NCBI GenBank assembly: GCA_902521005.1
Contig: CABYPZ010000005.1
Coordinates: 1 to 62,895 of the forward strand
Origin: an uncultured Pelagibacteraceae bacterium
GTDB lineage: Bacteria; Pseudomonadota; Alphaproteobacteria; Pelagibacterales; Pelagibacteraceae
Length of the DNA: 62,895 nt
Direction: 5' to 3'
In this document: positions 16,748-25,994 of the stretch, piece by piece
Layout: every line of letters starts with the position of its first letter
How positions within the stretch are numbered: the first letter of the stretch is position 1
Program-made: the position numbers and the translations under genes
The notes under the pieces: generated by a model
Told to the model about the DNA's origin: nothing
The model's input: the letters and a program-made list of their open reading frames with translations, nothing else
Databases searched by the model: none

Positions 16748-17929
16748 TTAATTTCTAGATTTATTTTTAATACCTTCTAAAAATTTTAAACATTTTTTTA
16801 TTTCTTCAAGTTCTATAAACTCGTCTATTTTATGAGCTTGTTCTATTGAACCTGGTCCACAAACTGCAGTACTTATTCCAATTTCTTGAAACAAACCTGC
16901 TTCAGTTCCAAATGACACAACTTCTCTAGAATTATCTCCTGTTATACTTGATACAAATTCACAAGCTTCAGAATTATCATCACGATCAAACCCAATTATC
17001 TCACCTATAATTTCTTTTTTAATACTAGATTCTGGATATACTTTTTTCATTTCAGGTAATAATTTTTCATTTACATATTTATCTAGCTCATTATTAAGAA
17101 AAATAGCATCCTCTTTTACTATCGGTCTTGTCTCCCATTTTACATGACATTTGTCTGCAATAACATTATGAGCAATACCACCAAATATACCTCCAATCGA
17201 TAAAGTTGAATAAGGAGGTGTAAAAATAGAATTTTTAGGTTTTCTATCTTTCAATTTTTCTCTCAAATCAATTAATTTGTTAACATATCTCGCTGCATAT
17301 TCTACAGCACTGACTCCTTTATATGGTTGAGAACTATGACCAGCTAATCCTTCAAAATAAGTTGTATATTCATAAGCTCCTTTATGAGCGTCTATGATTT
17401 TCATGTTGGTAGGTTCTCCAACAATACATATACCTTTATTGAATCCTCTATTTTTTAATTCTTGTATTAACAATGGAGCACCTATACATGCGGTTTCTTC
17501 ATCAAAGGTAAATGAAAAATTTATATCTCTATCTAAATCACTTTTTGCAAATATTGGAGCGTAAGCCAAAGTGCATGCGATAAATCCTTTCATATCACAC
17601 GATCCTCTACCATAAAGTTTATCTCCTTTAATTGTAGCCTTAAAAGGGTCAGAAGACCAACCTTTTGAAACAGGAACTACATCGGTATGACCTGATAATA
17701 TAATAGGCATCTTACCGTTAGGTTTTTTTGCTTTTAAAGTTGCAAATAAATTTACTCTTTTTTTATCTTGATCAAAAGTTTTAAAAGATGTGGCACCATT
17801 TTTTTTTAAAATTTCATCACAATAATTTATTAATGAATTATTATCTTCCCCCGATATAGTTTTAAAAGATATTAGATCTGTCAAAATTTCAACAGAATTT
17901 TTGTATAAATTATTATTTTCTGTACTCAT
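16748..17929 (-). CDS. argE: M20-family deacetylase (acetylornithine deacetylase ArgE-like)
   Basis: A 393-residue protein from the ATG at 17927-17929; an upstream TTG would add only four residues and is less likely. Metal ligands and catalytic residues of M20 enzymes are visible: SGHTDVVPV, GRGSCDMKG, the EE pair in FDEETACIG, GEPTNM, and the late His in EQAHKIDEF. ArgE hydrolyses N-acetyl-ornithine to ornithine in the cytosol. Here it stands alone and converges on the aldehyde dehydrogenase gene. With an ectoine-hydrolase-like gene nearby, an N-acetyl-diaminobutyrate deacetylase role is also conceivable; sequence alone cannot choose. Confidence 0.8.
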   Translation of the reverse strand: MSTENNNLYKNSVEILTDLISFKTISGEDNNSLINYCDEILKKNGATSFKTFDQDKKRVNLFATLKAKKPNGKMPIILSGHTDVVPVSKGWSSDPFKATIKGDKLYGRGSCDMKGFIACTLAYAPIFAKSDLDRDINFSFTFDEETACIGAPLLIQELKNRGFNKGICIVGEPTNMKIIDAHKGAYEYTTYFEGLAGHSSQPYKGVSAVEYAARYVNKLIDLREKLKDRKPKNSIFTPPYSTLSIGGIFGGIAHNVIADKCHVKWETRPIVKEDAIFLNNELDKYVNEKLLPEMKKVYPESSIKKEIIGEIIGFDRDDNSEACEFVSSITGDNSREVVSFGTEAGLFQEIGISTAVCGPGSIEQAHKIDEFIELEEIKKCLKFLEGIKNKSRN

Positions 17930-17956
17930 ATATAAAATCAATTATATATTAATTAT

Positions 17957-18298
17957 ATGAAAGAACAAATAACCTACGAAACTTTTGATATGATAGATAT
18001 TAGACTAGGAACAGTTATTTCTGTAAAAAAAAACGAAAAAGCAAGAAAGCCCTCTCTAGTTCTCAAAGTTGATTTTGGTGAAAAAATTGGAGTAAAGCAG
18101 TCCTCTGCACAAATTACGCATTTTTATAACGAAGAAAATTTAATAGGAAAACAAGTTGTTGGAATTTGTAATTTTCCTGAAAAAAATATAGCAGGTGTAG
18201 TTTCACAAGTTTTAATTCTTGGATCAATTGATAGTGACGGAAAAGTTACTTTATTGCATCCATCTCAAAAAGCAGAAAACGGTTTGCCAATCGCTTAG
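17957..18298 (+). CDS. csaA: CsaA-type tRNA-binding-domain protein
   Basis: A 113-residue OB-fold protein covering a single tRNA-binding domain: DMIDIRLGTVISVKKNEKARKPSLVLKVDFG at the start, then KQSSAQITHFY and VGICNFPEKNIAGVVSQVL. This is the pattern of CsaA, a dimeric protein proposed to act as an export chaperone and related to the tRNA-binding parts of MetRS and PheT. It is transcribed away from the M20 gene and stops 3 bases before the LysE-type exporter gene. Length matches CsaA (about 110 residues). Confidence 0.87.
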   Translation: MKEQITYETFDMIDIRLGTVISVKKNEKARKPSLVLKVDFGEKIGVKQSSAQITHFYNEENLIGKQVVGICNFPEKNIAGVVSQVLILGSIDSDGKVTLLHPSQKAENGLPIA

Positions 18299-18301
18299 TT
18301 T

Positions 18302-18889
18302 ATGCATCCAGAATTATTTTTGTTAATAGGAATTTCTATTTCAATGGGATTTACACCAGGACCAAATAATGCTGTAGCTTCTTATTCTGCGTTCAACTTT
18401 GGATTTAGAAAAACTTTACCAATTATTTTAGGTGTTGGATTTGGATATACTGCACTTGTAATTTTATTGATAGTCGTTTTAATTTCTGTATTTCAAGAAT
18501 TCCCATTAATTCAAGAAATTATTAGAATATTAGGCTCAATATTTTTAATTTATCTTGCTTATAAAATTTCATTTTCAAATGGAAAATCAGACGGCAAAAC
18601 AGAAAATCCAGTAAATTTTTATGAAACATTTTTTTTCCAGTTTATTAATCCAAAAGGAGTTATGGCTGCTATTACATTAATATCTAAATTTGTAATTCAA
18701 GACGACTATATAAATTCCTCAATTACTGTAATCGTAGTTTGTTCGGTTACAGCATTCGTAAGCATCACTTTATGGGCAGGTTTGGGTAAATTTCTTAGAA
18801 AATTCGCGACAAATAATGAATTCATTAAAAGGTTTAATTATGCTATGTCCATCCTTCTTATAGGGTGTGTAGCAAGTTTTTACGTATAA
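18302..18889 (+). CDS. LysE-family amino acid exporter
   Basis: A 195-residue membrane protein with the N-terminal LysE/RhtB signature GFTPGPNNAVASYSA and about six hydrophobic segments. QFINPKG in the middle is also conserved in the family. Such proteins export amino acids or derivatives across the inner membrane. It lies 3 bases after csaA and 9 bases before aconitase, probably a read-through arrangement of housekeeping genes with no evident functional link. The exported solute is unknown. Confidence 0.85.
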   Translation: MHPELFLLIGISISMGFTPGPNNAVASYSAFNFGFRKTLPIILGVGFGYTALVILLIVVLISVFQEFPLIQEIIRILGSIFLIYLAYKISFSNGKSDGKTENPVNFYETFFFQFINPKGVMAAITLISKFVIQDDYINSSITVIVVCSVTAFVSITLWAGLGKFLRKFATNNEFIKRFNYAMSILLIGCVASFYV

Positions 18890-18898
18890 TATAACATT

Positions 18899-21568
18899 AT
18901 GAAACCAGGAACAAAAGATTCATTTAAATCTTTAAAAGATATTAAAATAAATAATTCAAACTTTAAATATTTTTCATTAAATGAAGCTGAAAAAAATGGA
19001 TTAAATGGCATATCAAAACTTCCAAAGTCTATAAAAGTACTTTTAGAAAACTTGTTGAGATATGAAGATGGTTTGTCAGTCAATAAAGATCAAATTCTAG
19101 CTATAAAAAATTGGCTTAAAAATAAAAAATCTGAAACAGAAATAGCCTACAGACCTGCAAGAGTTTTATTACAAGATTATACTGGTATTCCTGCAGTTGC
19201 TGATCTTGCAGCAATGAGAGAAGCTGTCAAAGAAAAAAATAAAGATCCAGATACTATCAATCCTATTTCTTCAGTTGATCTAGTTATCGATCACTCTGTT
19301 CAAGTAGATAAATTTGCAAGTAAAAATTCATTAAAAGAAAATGTTGATATCGAATTTGAAAGAAATGCTGAAAGATATTCTTTTCTTAAATGGGGCCAAC
19401 AAGCATTTAATAATTTTAGAATAGTTCCTCCAGGAACAGGAATTTGTCACCAAGTGAATTTAGAATATTTATCTAAAGTAGTTTGGACTGAAAAATACAA
19501 AGATCAAAATTATATTTTTCCTGATACTTTAGTTGGAACAGATAGTCACACAACGATGGTAAATGCATTATCGGTATTAGGATGGGGAGTTGGGGGAATA
19601 GAGGCAGAAGCAGGGATGTTAGGACAGCCTATTTCAATGTTACTTCCAGAGGTAATTGGTTTTGAGATGAAAAAAAAATTACCAGAAGGAACTACTGCAA
19701 CAGATCTAGTTTTAACAGTTGTGAAGATGTTAAGAGATAAAGGTGTAGTGGGCAAATTTGTAGAATTTTATGGAGAGGGTCTAAAAAATTTAACCTTAGC
19801 AGATCGCGCAACCATAGCTAATATGGCTCCTGAATATGGAGCTACATGTGGCTTTTTCCCAATAGATGATGAAACTTTAAAATATTTAAAATTTTCTGGT
19901 AGAGATCAAAACGAAGTTAATTTAGTTGAAATTTACGCTAAAGAGCAAGGATTATGGGCAAGCGATAAAATTGAATTCACAGAAACACTATCTTTAGATA
20001 TGTCTAAAGTTGTTCCAACAATATCAGGTCCAAAAAGACCTCAAGACAAAGTATTATTAACCGAAGCGTCCATAAATTTTAAAAAAGTTTTTAAAGAAAT
20101 AACAAATAGAGATCAACAATCTATATCCAATGTAGAAAATGAAAATTACGATATAAAAGATGGAGACATTGTTATTGCAGCAATAACGTCTTGCACAAAC
20201 ACATCTAATCCAAGTGTTTTGATTGGAGCAGGACTTCTTGCTAAAAAAGCTATAGAAAAAGGGTTATCAACAAAACCTTGGGTCAAAACATCTCTAGCGC
20301 CAGGATCTCAAGTAGTTACTGACTATTTGGAAAAAGCTGGCTTGAATGTCCATTTAGATAAATTAGGATTTAATTTAGTTGGATATGGATGCACAACCTG
20401 CATTGGTAACTCAGGACCGTTACCAGATAAAATTTCAGATGCTATAAAAAATAATAACATTTATGCAGTTTCGGTTCTTTCAGGAAATAGAAACTTTGAG
20501 GGAAGAATATCTCCTCTTGTTAAAGCAAATTACCTAGCATCTCCACCTTTAGTTGTTGCATATGCAATCGCAGGTTCAATGAATGTAGATCTTTATAAGG
20601 ACCCTCTTGGAAAAAGTAAAAACGGTGAAAATATATATTTGAAAGACATTTGGCCAACAAATAAAGAAATAGAAGAAACATTAAAAAATTCTCTTAATGC
20701 AGAAATGTTTGTTAAAAGATATTCAGATGTAACCAAAGGACCAATTCAATGGCAAAATATTAAAACTAAAAAAAGTAGTGTTTATAATTGGGAGGATAAT
20801 TCAACTTATGTTAAGAAGCCACCTTTCTTTGATAATCTATCCGACGAACCAGAAGGCTTTAAGAAAATCAAAGACGCAAGACCATTATTAATTTTAGGTG
20901 ATAGTGTTACCACTGATCACATTTCACCAGCGGGAACAATTCAGAAAGAGAGCCCTACAGGTGAATATTTTATGAAGCACCAAATTTTACCAAAGGACTA
21001 TAATTCTTATGGTTCTAGAAGAGGAAACCATGAAGTAATGATGAGAGGAACATTTGCAAATATTAGGATTAAAAATGAAATGGCGCCTGGAACTGAAGGT
21101 GGATATACCAAACTATATCCTGAAGGAAAAGTTATGCCAGTATTTGCAGCAGTTGAGGAGTATAAAAAAAGAGGAACTGATCTAGTAGTATTTGGAGGAA
21201 AAGAATATGGCACAGGTTCGTCAAGAGACTGGGCAGCCAAAGGAACAAAACTGCTTGGTATAAAAGTAGTTATAGCTGAAAGCTTTGAGAGAATTCATAG
21301 GTCTAATTTAATAGGTATGGGAATTTTACCATTACAGTTTAACGATGGAACAGATAGATTAAATTTAAAACTTAAAGGATCTGAATTGATTAGCATTAAC
21401 AATATAGAGAAAGGCTTCTTTCCTCAAGATCAAGTAGAGTTGGAAATTAAATACTTATCTGGAGAAATTAAAAAAATAAAGACTCTATGCAGAATAGATA
21501 CCAATAATGAGCTCGAATATTATAAAAATGGTGGAATATTACAGTATGTTTTAAGAAAGATGATTTAA
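18899..21568 (+). CDS. acnA: Aconitate hydratase A
   Basis: An 889-residue aconitase of standard length. The [4Fe-4S] ligands are C432 (TSCTNTSNPS) and C498 and C501 (GCTTCIGNSGP). Active-site segments GTDSHTTMVNALSVLGWGVGGIEAE and, in the C-terminal swivel domain, GSRRGNHEVMMRGTFAN and GSSRDWAAKGT are intact. It interconverts citrate and isocitrate in the TCA cycle in the cytosol. It is followed directly, with no gap, by the membrane protein gene at 21569. AcnA rather than AcnB is clear from domain order and length. Confidence 0.97.
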   Translation: MKPGTKDSFKSLKDIKINNSNFKYFSLNEAEKNGLNGISKLPKSIKVLLENLLRYEDGLSVNKDQILAIKNWLKNKKSETEIAYRPARVLLQDYTGIPAVADLAAMREAVKEKNKDPDTINPISSVDLVIDHSVQVDKFASKNSLKENVDIEFERNAERYSFLKWGQQAFNNFRIVPPGTGICHQVNLEYLSKVVWTEKYKDQNYIFPDTLVGTDSHTTMVNALSVLGWGVGGIEAEAGMLGQPISMLLPEVIGFEMKKKLPEGTTATDLVLTVVKMLRDKGVVGKFVEFYGEGLKNLTLADRATIANMAPEYGATCGFFPIDDETLKYLKFSGRDQNEVNLVEIYAKEQGLWASDKIEFTETLSLDMSKVVPTISGPKRPQDKVLLTEASINFKKVFKEITNRDQQSISNVENENYDIKDGDIVIAAITSCTNTSNPSVLIGAGLLAKKAIEKGLSTKPWVKTSLAPGSQVVTDYLEKAGLNVHLDKLGFNLVGYGCTTCIGNSGPLPDKISDAIKNNNIYAVSVLSGNRNFEGRISPLVKANYLASPPLVVAYAIAGSMNVDLYKDPLGKSKNGENIYLKDIWPTNKEIEETLKNSLNAEMFVKRYSDVTKGPIQWQNIKTKKSSVYNWEDNSTYVKKPPFFDNLSDEPEGFKKIKDARPLLILGDSVTTDHISPAGTIQKESPTGEYFMKHQILPKDYNSYGSRRGNHEVMMRGTFANIRIKNEMAPGTEGGYTKLYPEGKVMPVFAAVEEYKKRGTDLVVFGGKEYGTGSSRDWAAKGTKLLGIKVVIAESFERIHRSNLIGMGILPLQFNDGTDRLNLKLKGSELISINNIEKGFFPQDQVELEIKYLSGEIKKIKTLCRIDTNNELEYYKNGGILQYVLRKMI

Positions 21569-22210
21569 ATGGACGAAGAAATATCAATAATAAATAACGA
21601 AACAAAAAAAGAAAAAGTTTTAAATTTTTTTAAAAATAACAAAAAAAAATTATTTTTATTGCTAATTATTTTAATTTTAATTCCATTTAGTATTTTTTCT
21701 TACCAGATAATTAAGGATAAAAACAAAGATAAGTTGTCATCAAAATTTAATTTAGCTGTATCAAGTTATGAAAATGGCAACAACTCGGAGATAAAAACTA
21801 TAATGAAGGACATTATTTATAACAAAGACAAAACTTATTCTCCACTAGCATTATATTTTTTAATTGATAATGACATCCAATTGACTAACGAAGAAGTTAA
21901 TAATTATTTTGATATAATTATAAATGAAATAAATCTAGATAAAGAAATTAAAAATTTAAATATTTATAAAAAAGGTTTATTTAATTCAGCATTTGTATCT
22001 GAAAACGAATTATTATTAATTTTAAAACCAGTTATAAATTCTGATAGTCTTTGGAAACCTCATGCTTTAATTTTATTAGGTGAATATTTTCTCGATAAAA
22101 ATCAAAATCAAAAGGCAAAAGAATTTTTTAACCAGATTTTAAATATTGAAAATACAAATGAACAATTGAAAATTGAGGCTAAGAAAAGGTTAATAAATAT
22201 AGGTGAATAA
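21569..22210 (+). CDS. Membrane-anchored TPR-like hypothetical protein
   Basis: A 213-residue protein with a charged cytoplasmic N-terminus of about 35 residues, one membrane segment (about 26-47, KKLFLLLIILILIPFSIFS) and a helical periplasmic domain. NQKAKEFFNQILN near the C-terminus resembles a tetratricopeptide helix pair. A TPR-like membrane protein of this build commonly precedes bamB in proteobacteria (YfgM type), and here it overlaps bamB by 8 bases. A role in envelope protein quality control is inferred from that synteny only; sequence similarity is weak. Confidence 0.65.
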   Translation: MDEEISIINNETKKEKVLNFFKNNKKKLFLLLIILILIPFSIFSYQIIKDKNKDKLSSKFNLAVSSYENGNNSEIKTIMKDIIYNKDKTYSPLALYFLIDNDIQLTNEEVNNYFDIIINEINLDKEIKNLNIYKKGLFNSAFVSENELLLILKPVINSDSLWKPHALILLGEYFLDKNQNQKAKEFFNQILNIENTNEQLKIEAKKRLINIGE

Positions 22211-23543
22211 AACATTTTATAAATTATTTATAATATTATTTTTATCAAGCTGTTCAGCGCCAGATTGGTTAGATACATCAAGAGGAATATTCGGAACAGG
22301 TGAAAAAATAATTAATACAAATGATCCAAACCAAAAAAAAATATTTAATAATGAAGATATTTTTGAAAAAGAACTTAATGTTAACTTAAAAATTAGTCTT
22401 AAAGAAAACTTTAACCACAAAAGTTTTGTGAATAATTTAACGAATAATAATGGACTAGTAAATTTTAACGGTAAATTAAAAAAAGTTTCGAAATATAAAT
22501 TTAAAAAAATAAAACAGTTTGAATATACACAGCCTGAGTTATATTTTACTGAGTCAAATAGTATAATTTTTTTTGACAATAAAGGATCAATTATAAATTT
22601 TAATCAAAAGTCACAAATAATATGGAAAAAAAATTATTATTTAAAACAAGATAAAAAAAATAATCCTATTTTATTTTTTGCAGGAAATAAAAAAACTTTG
22701 ATTGTTGCTGATAACTTAGCAAGATATTATGCAATTAATTTATCTGATGGAGAACTTTTATGGGAAAAAAATAATTCTTCACCATTTAATTCGCAGGTAA
22801 AAATATTTAAAGATAAATTTTTTGCAGTTGACTCCGAAAATATTTTGAGGTGTTTTTCTATAAAAAATGGAAAAGAACTTTGGAATTATAAAACTGATAA
22901 ATCGTTTATTAAATCTCAACAAAAATTATCCTTAGTTATAAATAATAACAGGGTAATATTTATAAATACTTTAGGTGACGTAAGTTCAGTCGATATTGAA
23001 ACTGGAAAACTTTTGTGGCAAACACCAACCCAAAGTAATCAAATTTATGAAAGTTCTTTTTCATTAAAAAATTCAGATTTAATTTTGGATAAAAAGGGTA
23101 TTTTCTTTTCCAACAATAAAAATGAATTTTATGCTTTAGATGAAACTACAGGTATAGTTTTGTGGAAGCAAAATTTGAATTCAAATTTAAGACCTACATT
23201 TATTGAAAATTTAATCTTTAGTGTAACTTTAGAAGGATATCTTGCCATTTTAGATGCTCGTAATGGAAATATTTTAAGAATGACTAATATTTTTGAAAGA
23301 ATTAAAAAATATGAACAAAAGGGATTGCTAGCTGATAGAACTATTGTTATTCCAATAGGCTTTATAGTTTCTAATAAAAAGATTTATATAAGCCTAAGCA
23401 ATGGAAACCTTGTTTCAGTAGATTTAACAACTGGCAAATCTTTAGATGTTGTTAAAATTGATCGTGAAAAAATTTCAAGACCCTATATTTTTAATAATGA
23501 AATGTTTGTTATTAGAGACAACGCAATACTTAAACTAAATTAA
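22203..23543 (+). CDS. bamB: Outer membrane assembly lipoprotein BamB-like (PQQ beta-propeller)
   Basis: A 446-residue lipoprotein from a GTG start within the end of the preceding gene. The lipobox is LFLSSCS (Cys about residue 17). The rest contains repeated propeller blades with tryptophan-containing strands, for example SDGELLWEKN, KNGKELWNYK, ETGKLLWQTP and TTGIVLWKQN. BamB is the beta-propeller subunit of the BAM complex that assists insertion of outer-membrane proteins. It is longer than E. coli BamB because of a linker of about 80 residues after the lipobox. Other PQQ-like lipoproteins are possible, but the neighbour upstream supports BamB. Confidence 0.8.
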   Translation: MNKTFYKLFIILFLSSCSAPDWLDTSRGIFGTGEKIINTNDPNQKKIFNNEDIFEKELNVNLKISLKENFNHKSFVNNLTNNNGLVNFNGKLKKVSKYKFKKIKQFEYTQPELYFTESNSIIFFDNKGSIINFNQKSQIIWKKNYYLKQDKKNNPILFFAGNKKTLIVADNLARYYAINLSDGELLWEKNNSSPFNSQVKIFKDKFFAVDSENILRCFSIKNGKELWNYKTDKSFIKSQQKLSLVINNNRVIFINTLGDVSSVDIETGKLLWQTPTQSNQIYESSFSLKNSDLILDKKGIFFSNNKNEFYALDETTGIVLWKQNLNSNLRPTFIENLIFSVTLEGYLAILDARNGNILRMTNIFERIKKYEQKGLLADRTIVIPIGFIVSNKKIYISLSNGNLVSVDLTTGKSLDVVKIDREKISRPYIFNNEMFVIRDNAILKLN

Positions 23544-23975
23544 ATGTTTCTAAAACTTTTAGAATTAATTGGAAGAAAAAAAACTGTTTTAGACAGAGGT
23601 CCATCTCATCCTAAATTTAATGAAGCAAAACCATGGATGAACAGATATTATATATTATTTAGAAACCGTCCAAGGTGGTTCCCGTTCAATATATTAATTC
23701 ATGAAATGTTAGATAATGACCATGGAGAAGGAGTACACAATCATTTATGTCCTTATATTACAATCATATTAAGAGACGGATACTGGGAAACAACAAAAAT
23801 TGGAAAATTTTGGAGACCCCCAGGATATATTGGTTTTAGGTCTGCAAACAATTTTCATAGAGTTGATTTAAAGCCTGACACCAAACCACTTACAATTTTT
23901 ATTTCAGGTCCGTTCGGACTTAGAAAAGGACCAAGGTCGGAGTATGGCATAGATTTTAAAACAAAAATTAAATGA
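23544..23975 (+). CDS. Cupin-like hypothetical protein
   Basis: A 143-residue protein starting immediately after bamB. The middle has a His-rich strand pair (DNDHGEGVHNHLCPY), a second strand (ILRDGYWETT) and a later His in SANNFHRVDL. This spacing suits a metal-binding cupin barrel such as cysteine-dioxygenase-like proteins. The family is not recognised precisely. It overlaps the YjbQ gene by 4 bases, so the two are translated together. Function unknown. Confidence 0.6.
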   Translation: MFLKLLELIGRKKTVLDRGPSHPKFNEAKPWMNRYYILFRNRPRWFPFNILIHEMLDNDHGEGVHNHLCPYITIILRDGYWETTKIGKFWRPPGYIGFRSANNFHRVDLKPDTKPLTIFISGPFGLRKGPRSEYGIDFKTKIK

Positions 23976-24394
23976 TTCAAAATTTTTTTGATTTGGAAAT
24001 TATTACCAATGGTCAGAGATTGTATAATTTTACAAATGAAACTGAAAAATGGATAAAAAAAAATAATTTTTCAAATGGAATTATTAATTTAAGCATACTT
24101 CACACAAGTGCCTCACTTATTGTTCAAGAGAATGCTGATCCTGATGTTCAAGAAGATTTAATTAGTTTTTTTGATAAATTAGTGCCTATGAATGATAAAT
24201 TATACAAACATAACACCGAAGGCAAAGATGATATGCCAGCTCATATTAAGTCAGCTTTGACAAATAATCAAATTTCCTTAAGCTTAAAAAATAAAAAATT
24301 AATCTTAGGAACATGGCAAGGTATTTATTTATTTGAACATAGATTAAGTTCAGGAAAAAGGATAATAAATCATCATTTTATTGGAGAGAATTAA
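23972..24394 (+). CDS. YjbQ/UPF0047 family protein
   Basis: A 140-residue protein with the UPF0047 signature: HTSASLIVQENADPDVQEDL in the middle, then DDMPAHIKSAL and a C-terminal LGTWQGIYLFEHR. Members form a compact trimer with conserved metal-binding histidines; some have weak thiamine-phosphate synthase activity in vivo, and the true role is unclear. The ATG overlaps the end of the cupin-like gene by 4 bases. It faces the 148-residue gene tail-to-tail with a 3-base gap. Confidence 0.87.
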   Translation: MIQNFFDLEIITNGQRLYNFTNETEKWIKKNNFSNGIINLSILHTSASLIVQENADPDVQEDLISFFDKLVPMNDKLYKHNTEGKDDMPAHIKSALTNNQISLSLKNKKLILGTWQGIYLFEHRLSSGKRIINHHFIGEN

Positions 24395-24397
24395 AAA

Positions 24398-24844
24398 TTA
24401 TCTATAAGGATCGTACGCCCATTGTAAAATAGCTTGTCTTTGTCTTTTTCTACAAGTTAAATTTCCTTTTTCACAATTTTTTTCAATTGCAGTTACATGT
24501 CTTCTAAAATTTTTCCATCTCTTTATTTGGGTTATATCTACTTGCGGCAATCTTCTACCCATTGTATATCTACAATACCATTGAAACCATCCTAATGGGT
24601 CTTCTTTAAATATCCATCCTTTTTCTAACCAATGTTCTCTTGAGAGACCTGCTTTTACTTTAAACCTATTTATACTCACGTCAAAAGTTTTACTTAGCTT
24701 AGCATTTGCAAACCAGTTTTTTGGGAATTCTTTAATATTATTACCAAAATATGAACCACCAAAAACACCTAAATCTAACATTTTTTTTGGTGTTAATTCT
24801 GGCTTAAATATTTTATAGATCTCGGCATCACTTAATTTTCTCAT
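24398..24844 (-). CDS. Hypothetical basic protein (148 aa)
   Basis: I do not recognise this protein. It is rich in Arg, Lys and Trp, has no signal peptide or membrane segment, and contains DPLGWFQWYCRYTMGRR and RWKNFRRHVTAIEKNC. Two cysteines near residues 124 and 131 (EKNCEKGNLTCRKR) could bind a metal or nucleic acid. It lies 4 bases downstream of the diaminopropionate ammonia-lyase gene and is probably the last gene of that unit (synthetase, lyase, this gene). A soluble nucleic-acid-binding role is a guess from composition. Confidence 0.6.
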   Translation of the reverse strand: MRKLSDAEIYKIFKPELTPKKMLDLGVFGGSYFGNNIKEFPKNWFANAKLSKTFDVSINRFKVKAGLSREHWLEKGWIFKEDPLGWFQWYCRYTMGRRLPQVDITQIKRWKNFRRHVTAIEKNCEKGNLTCRKRQRQAILQWAYDPYR

Positions 24845-24848
24845 AAAT

Positions 24849-25988
24849 CTAGATTAATTCTTTTATACCTTCATTTAATAATTTTTTGTAAAGGTCTTGA
24901 TCTGCATCACCCTCACAACCCATTAAAAGAATATTTGAATTTTTATCCAATTCTAAATCTTTTTTGATGTGTTCATCTTCACAGGCTGCTATCAGACTGA
25001 TTACACCAGGTGTTGCGCATTCTCCACCAATAATTTTTTCTTCACTTAAATGTTTTTTTTCAAGCATAGCAATGGTTTTGGCTATATTTTCGTCTGATAT
25101 ACTAATACAATTGTTCACAGAGTTTTTTAGTATTCTCCATGGCACAAGTGAAACTTCTCCACAAGACATTCCACCCATAATACTCTCTTTTTTAATATCT
25201 ATTTTTTTCATTACACCTGCTTCAACACTTTTCAAAACACAGTCAGCAGCTTCAGGTTCAACAATAATAATTTTTGGAATTCTTTTAAAATATTTAGCTA
25301 TACCCGCTATTGATCCTGATGCCATCCCACCAACACCAGCTTGTAAAAATACATGAGTAATATATTGATCTGTTTGATCTGAAATCTCTTTTATCATAAC
25401 TGAATAACCAGCCATTGTTAGTTTTGGGACCTCCTCATATCCTTTCCATGCAACATCCTGAATAATTTGCCAACCATACTTCTGTGATTGATTTATACAT
25501 TCTTTTAAAGACGCTTCGTAATTTCCTTTTACTCTAATAACATCAGCTCCCAAATTTCTCATTACTTCAGCTCGAGCTTCACTAACAAACTCACTAACAA
25601 ATATTTTACAACTTAATCCAAGTCTCTGGGCTCCCCATGAAACAGAGCGACCATGGTTTCCAGCTGTGGCTGTTGCAACTGTAACTGATTTATTTCCTTT
25701 AGTGACTTTTTCTACCGCATATGCTCCACCTAAAGCTTTAAATGATTTTAGATGAAATCTTTTTGACTCATCCTTGTAAAAAATATTATTTAAATTTAAT
25801 TTTTTTGAAAGTTTATTTAATTCTAAAAGAGGTGTTGAATTATAATTTTCCCAATTAGAAATTAAATTCAATGCATCATCTACTTTATCTTCTCCACAAA
25901 CATTAAGGATTTGTTTTCTTACAAAATTATAGTTATTATTTTTGATAAATTTTGTGACTTTCCATCCAAACACTTCAGTTTCATTCAT
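24849..25988 (-). CDS. dpaL: Diaminopropionate ammonia-lyase
   Basis: A 379-residue fold-type II PLP enzyme. FHLKSFKALGGAYAV places the PLP lysine at K84; ATAGNHGRSVSWGA follows, and VFLQAGVGGMASG is the phosphate-binding glycine loop. This pattern and length match DpaL/YgeX, which converts 2,3-diaminopropionate to pyruvate and two ammonia. It lies 6 bases after a type III glutamine synthetase gene on the same strand, so released ammonium could be assimilated at once, or the synthetase may act on a related amine. A threonine dehydratase-like side activity (compare EutB of ectoine clusters) is possible. Confidence 0.85.
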   Translation of the reverse strand: MNETEVFGWKVTKFIKNNNYNFVRKQILNVCGEDKVDDALNLISNWENYNSTPLLELNKLSKKLNLNNIFYKDESKRFHLKSFKALGGAYAVEKVTKGNKSVTVATATAGNHGRSVSWGAQRLGLSCKIFVSEFVSEARAEVMRNLGADVIRVKGNYEASLKECINQSQKYGWQIIQDVAWKGYEEVPKLTMAGYSVMIKEISDQTDQYITHVFLQAGVGGMASGSIAGIAKYFKRIPKIIIVEPEAADCVLKSVEAGVMKKIDIKKESIMGGMSCGEVSLVPWRILKNSVNNCISISDENIAKTIAMLEKKHLSEEKIIGGECATPGVISLIAACEDEHIKKDLELDKNSNILLMGCEGDADQDLYKKLLNEGIKELI

Positions 25989-25994
25989 TGTTTT

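Noticed and set aside
17930-17941. TTG start four codons upstream for the M20 deacetylase
   Set aside because: The ATG at 17929 is a better start, and the extra residues (MILY) add nothing conserved.
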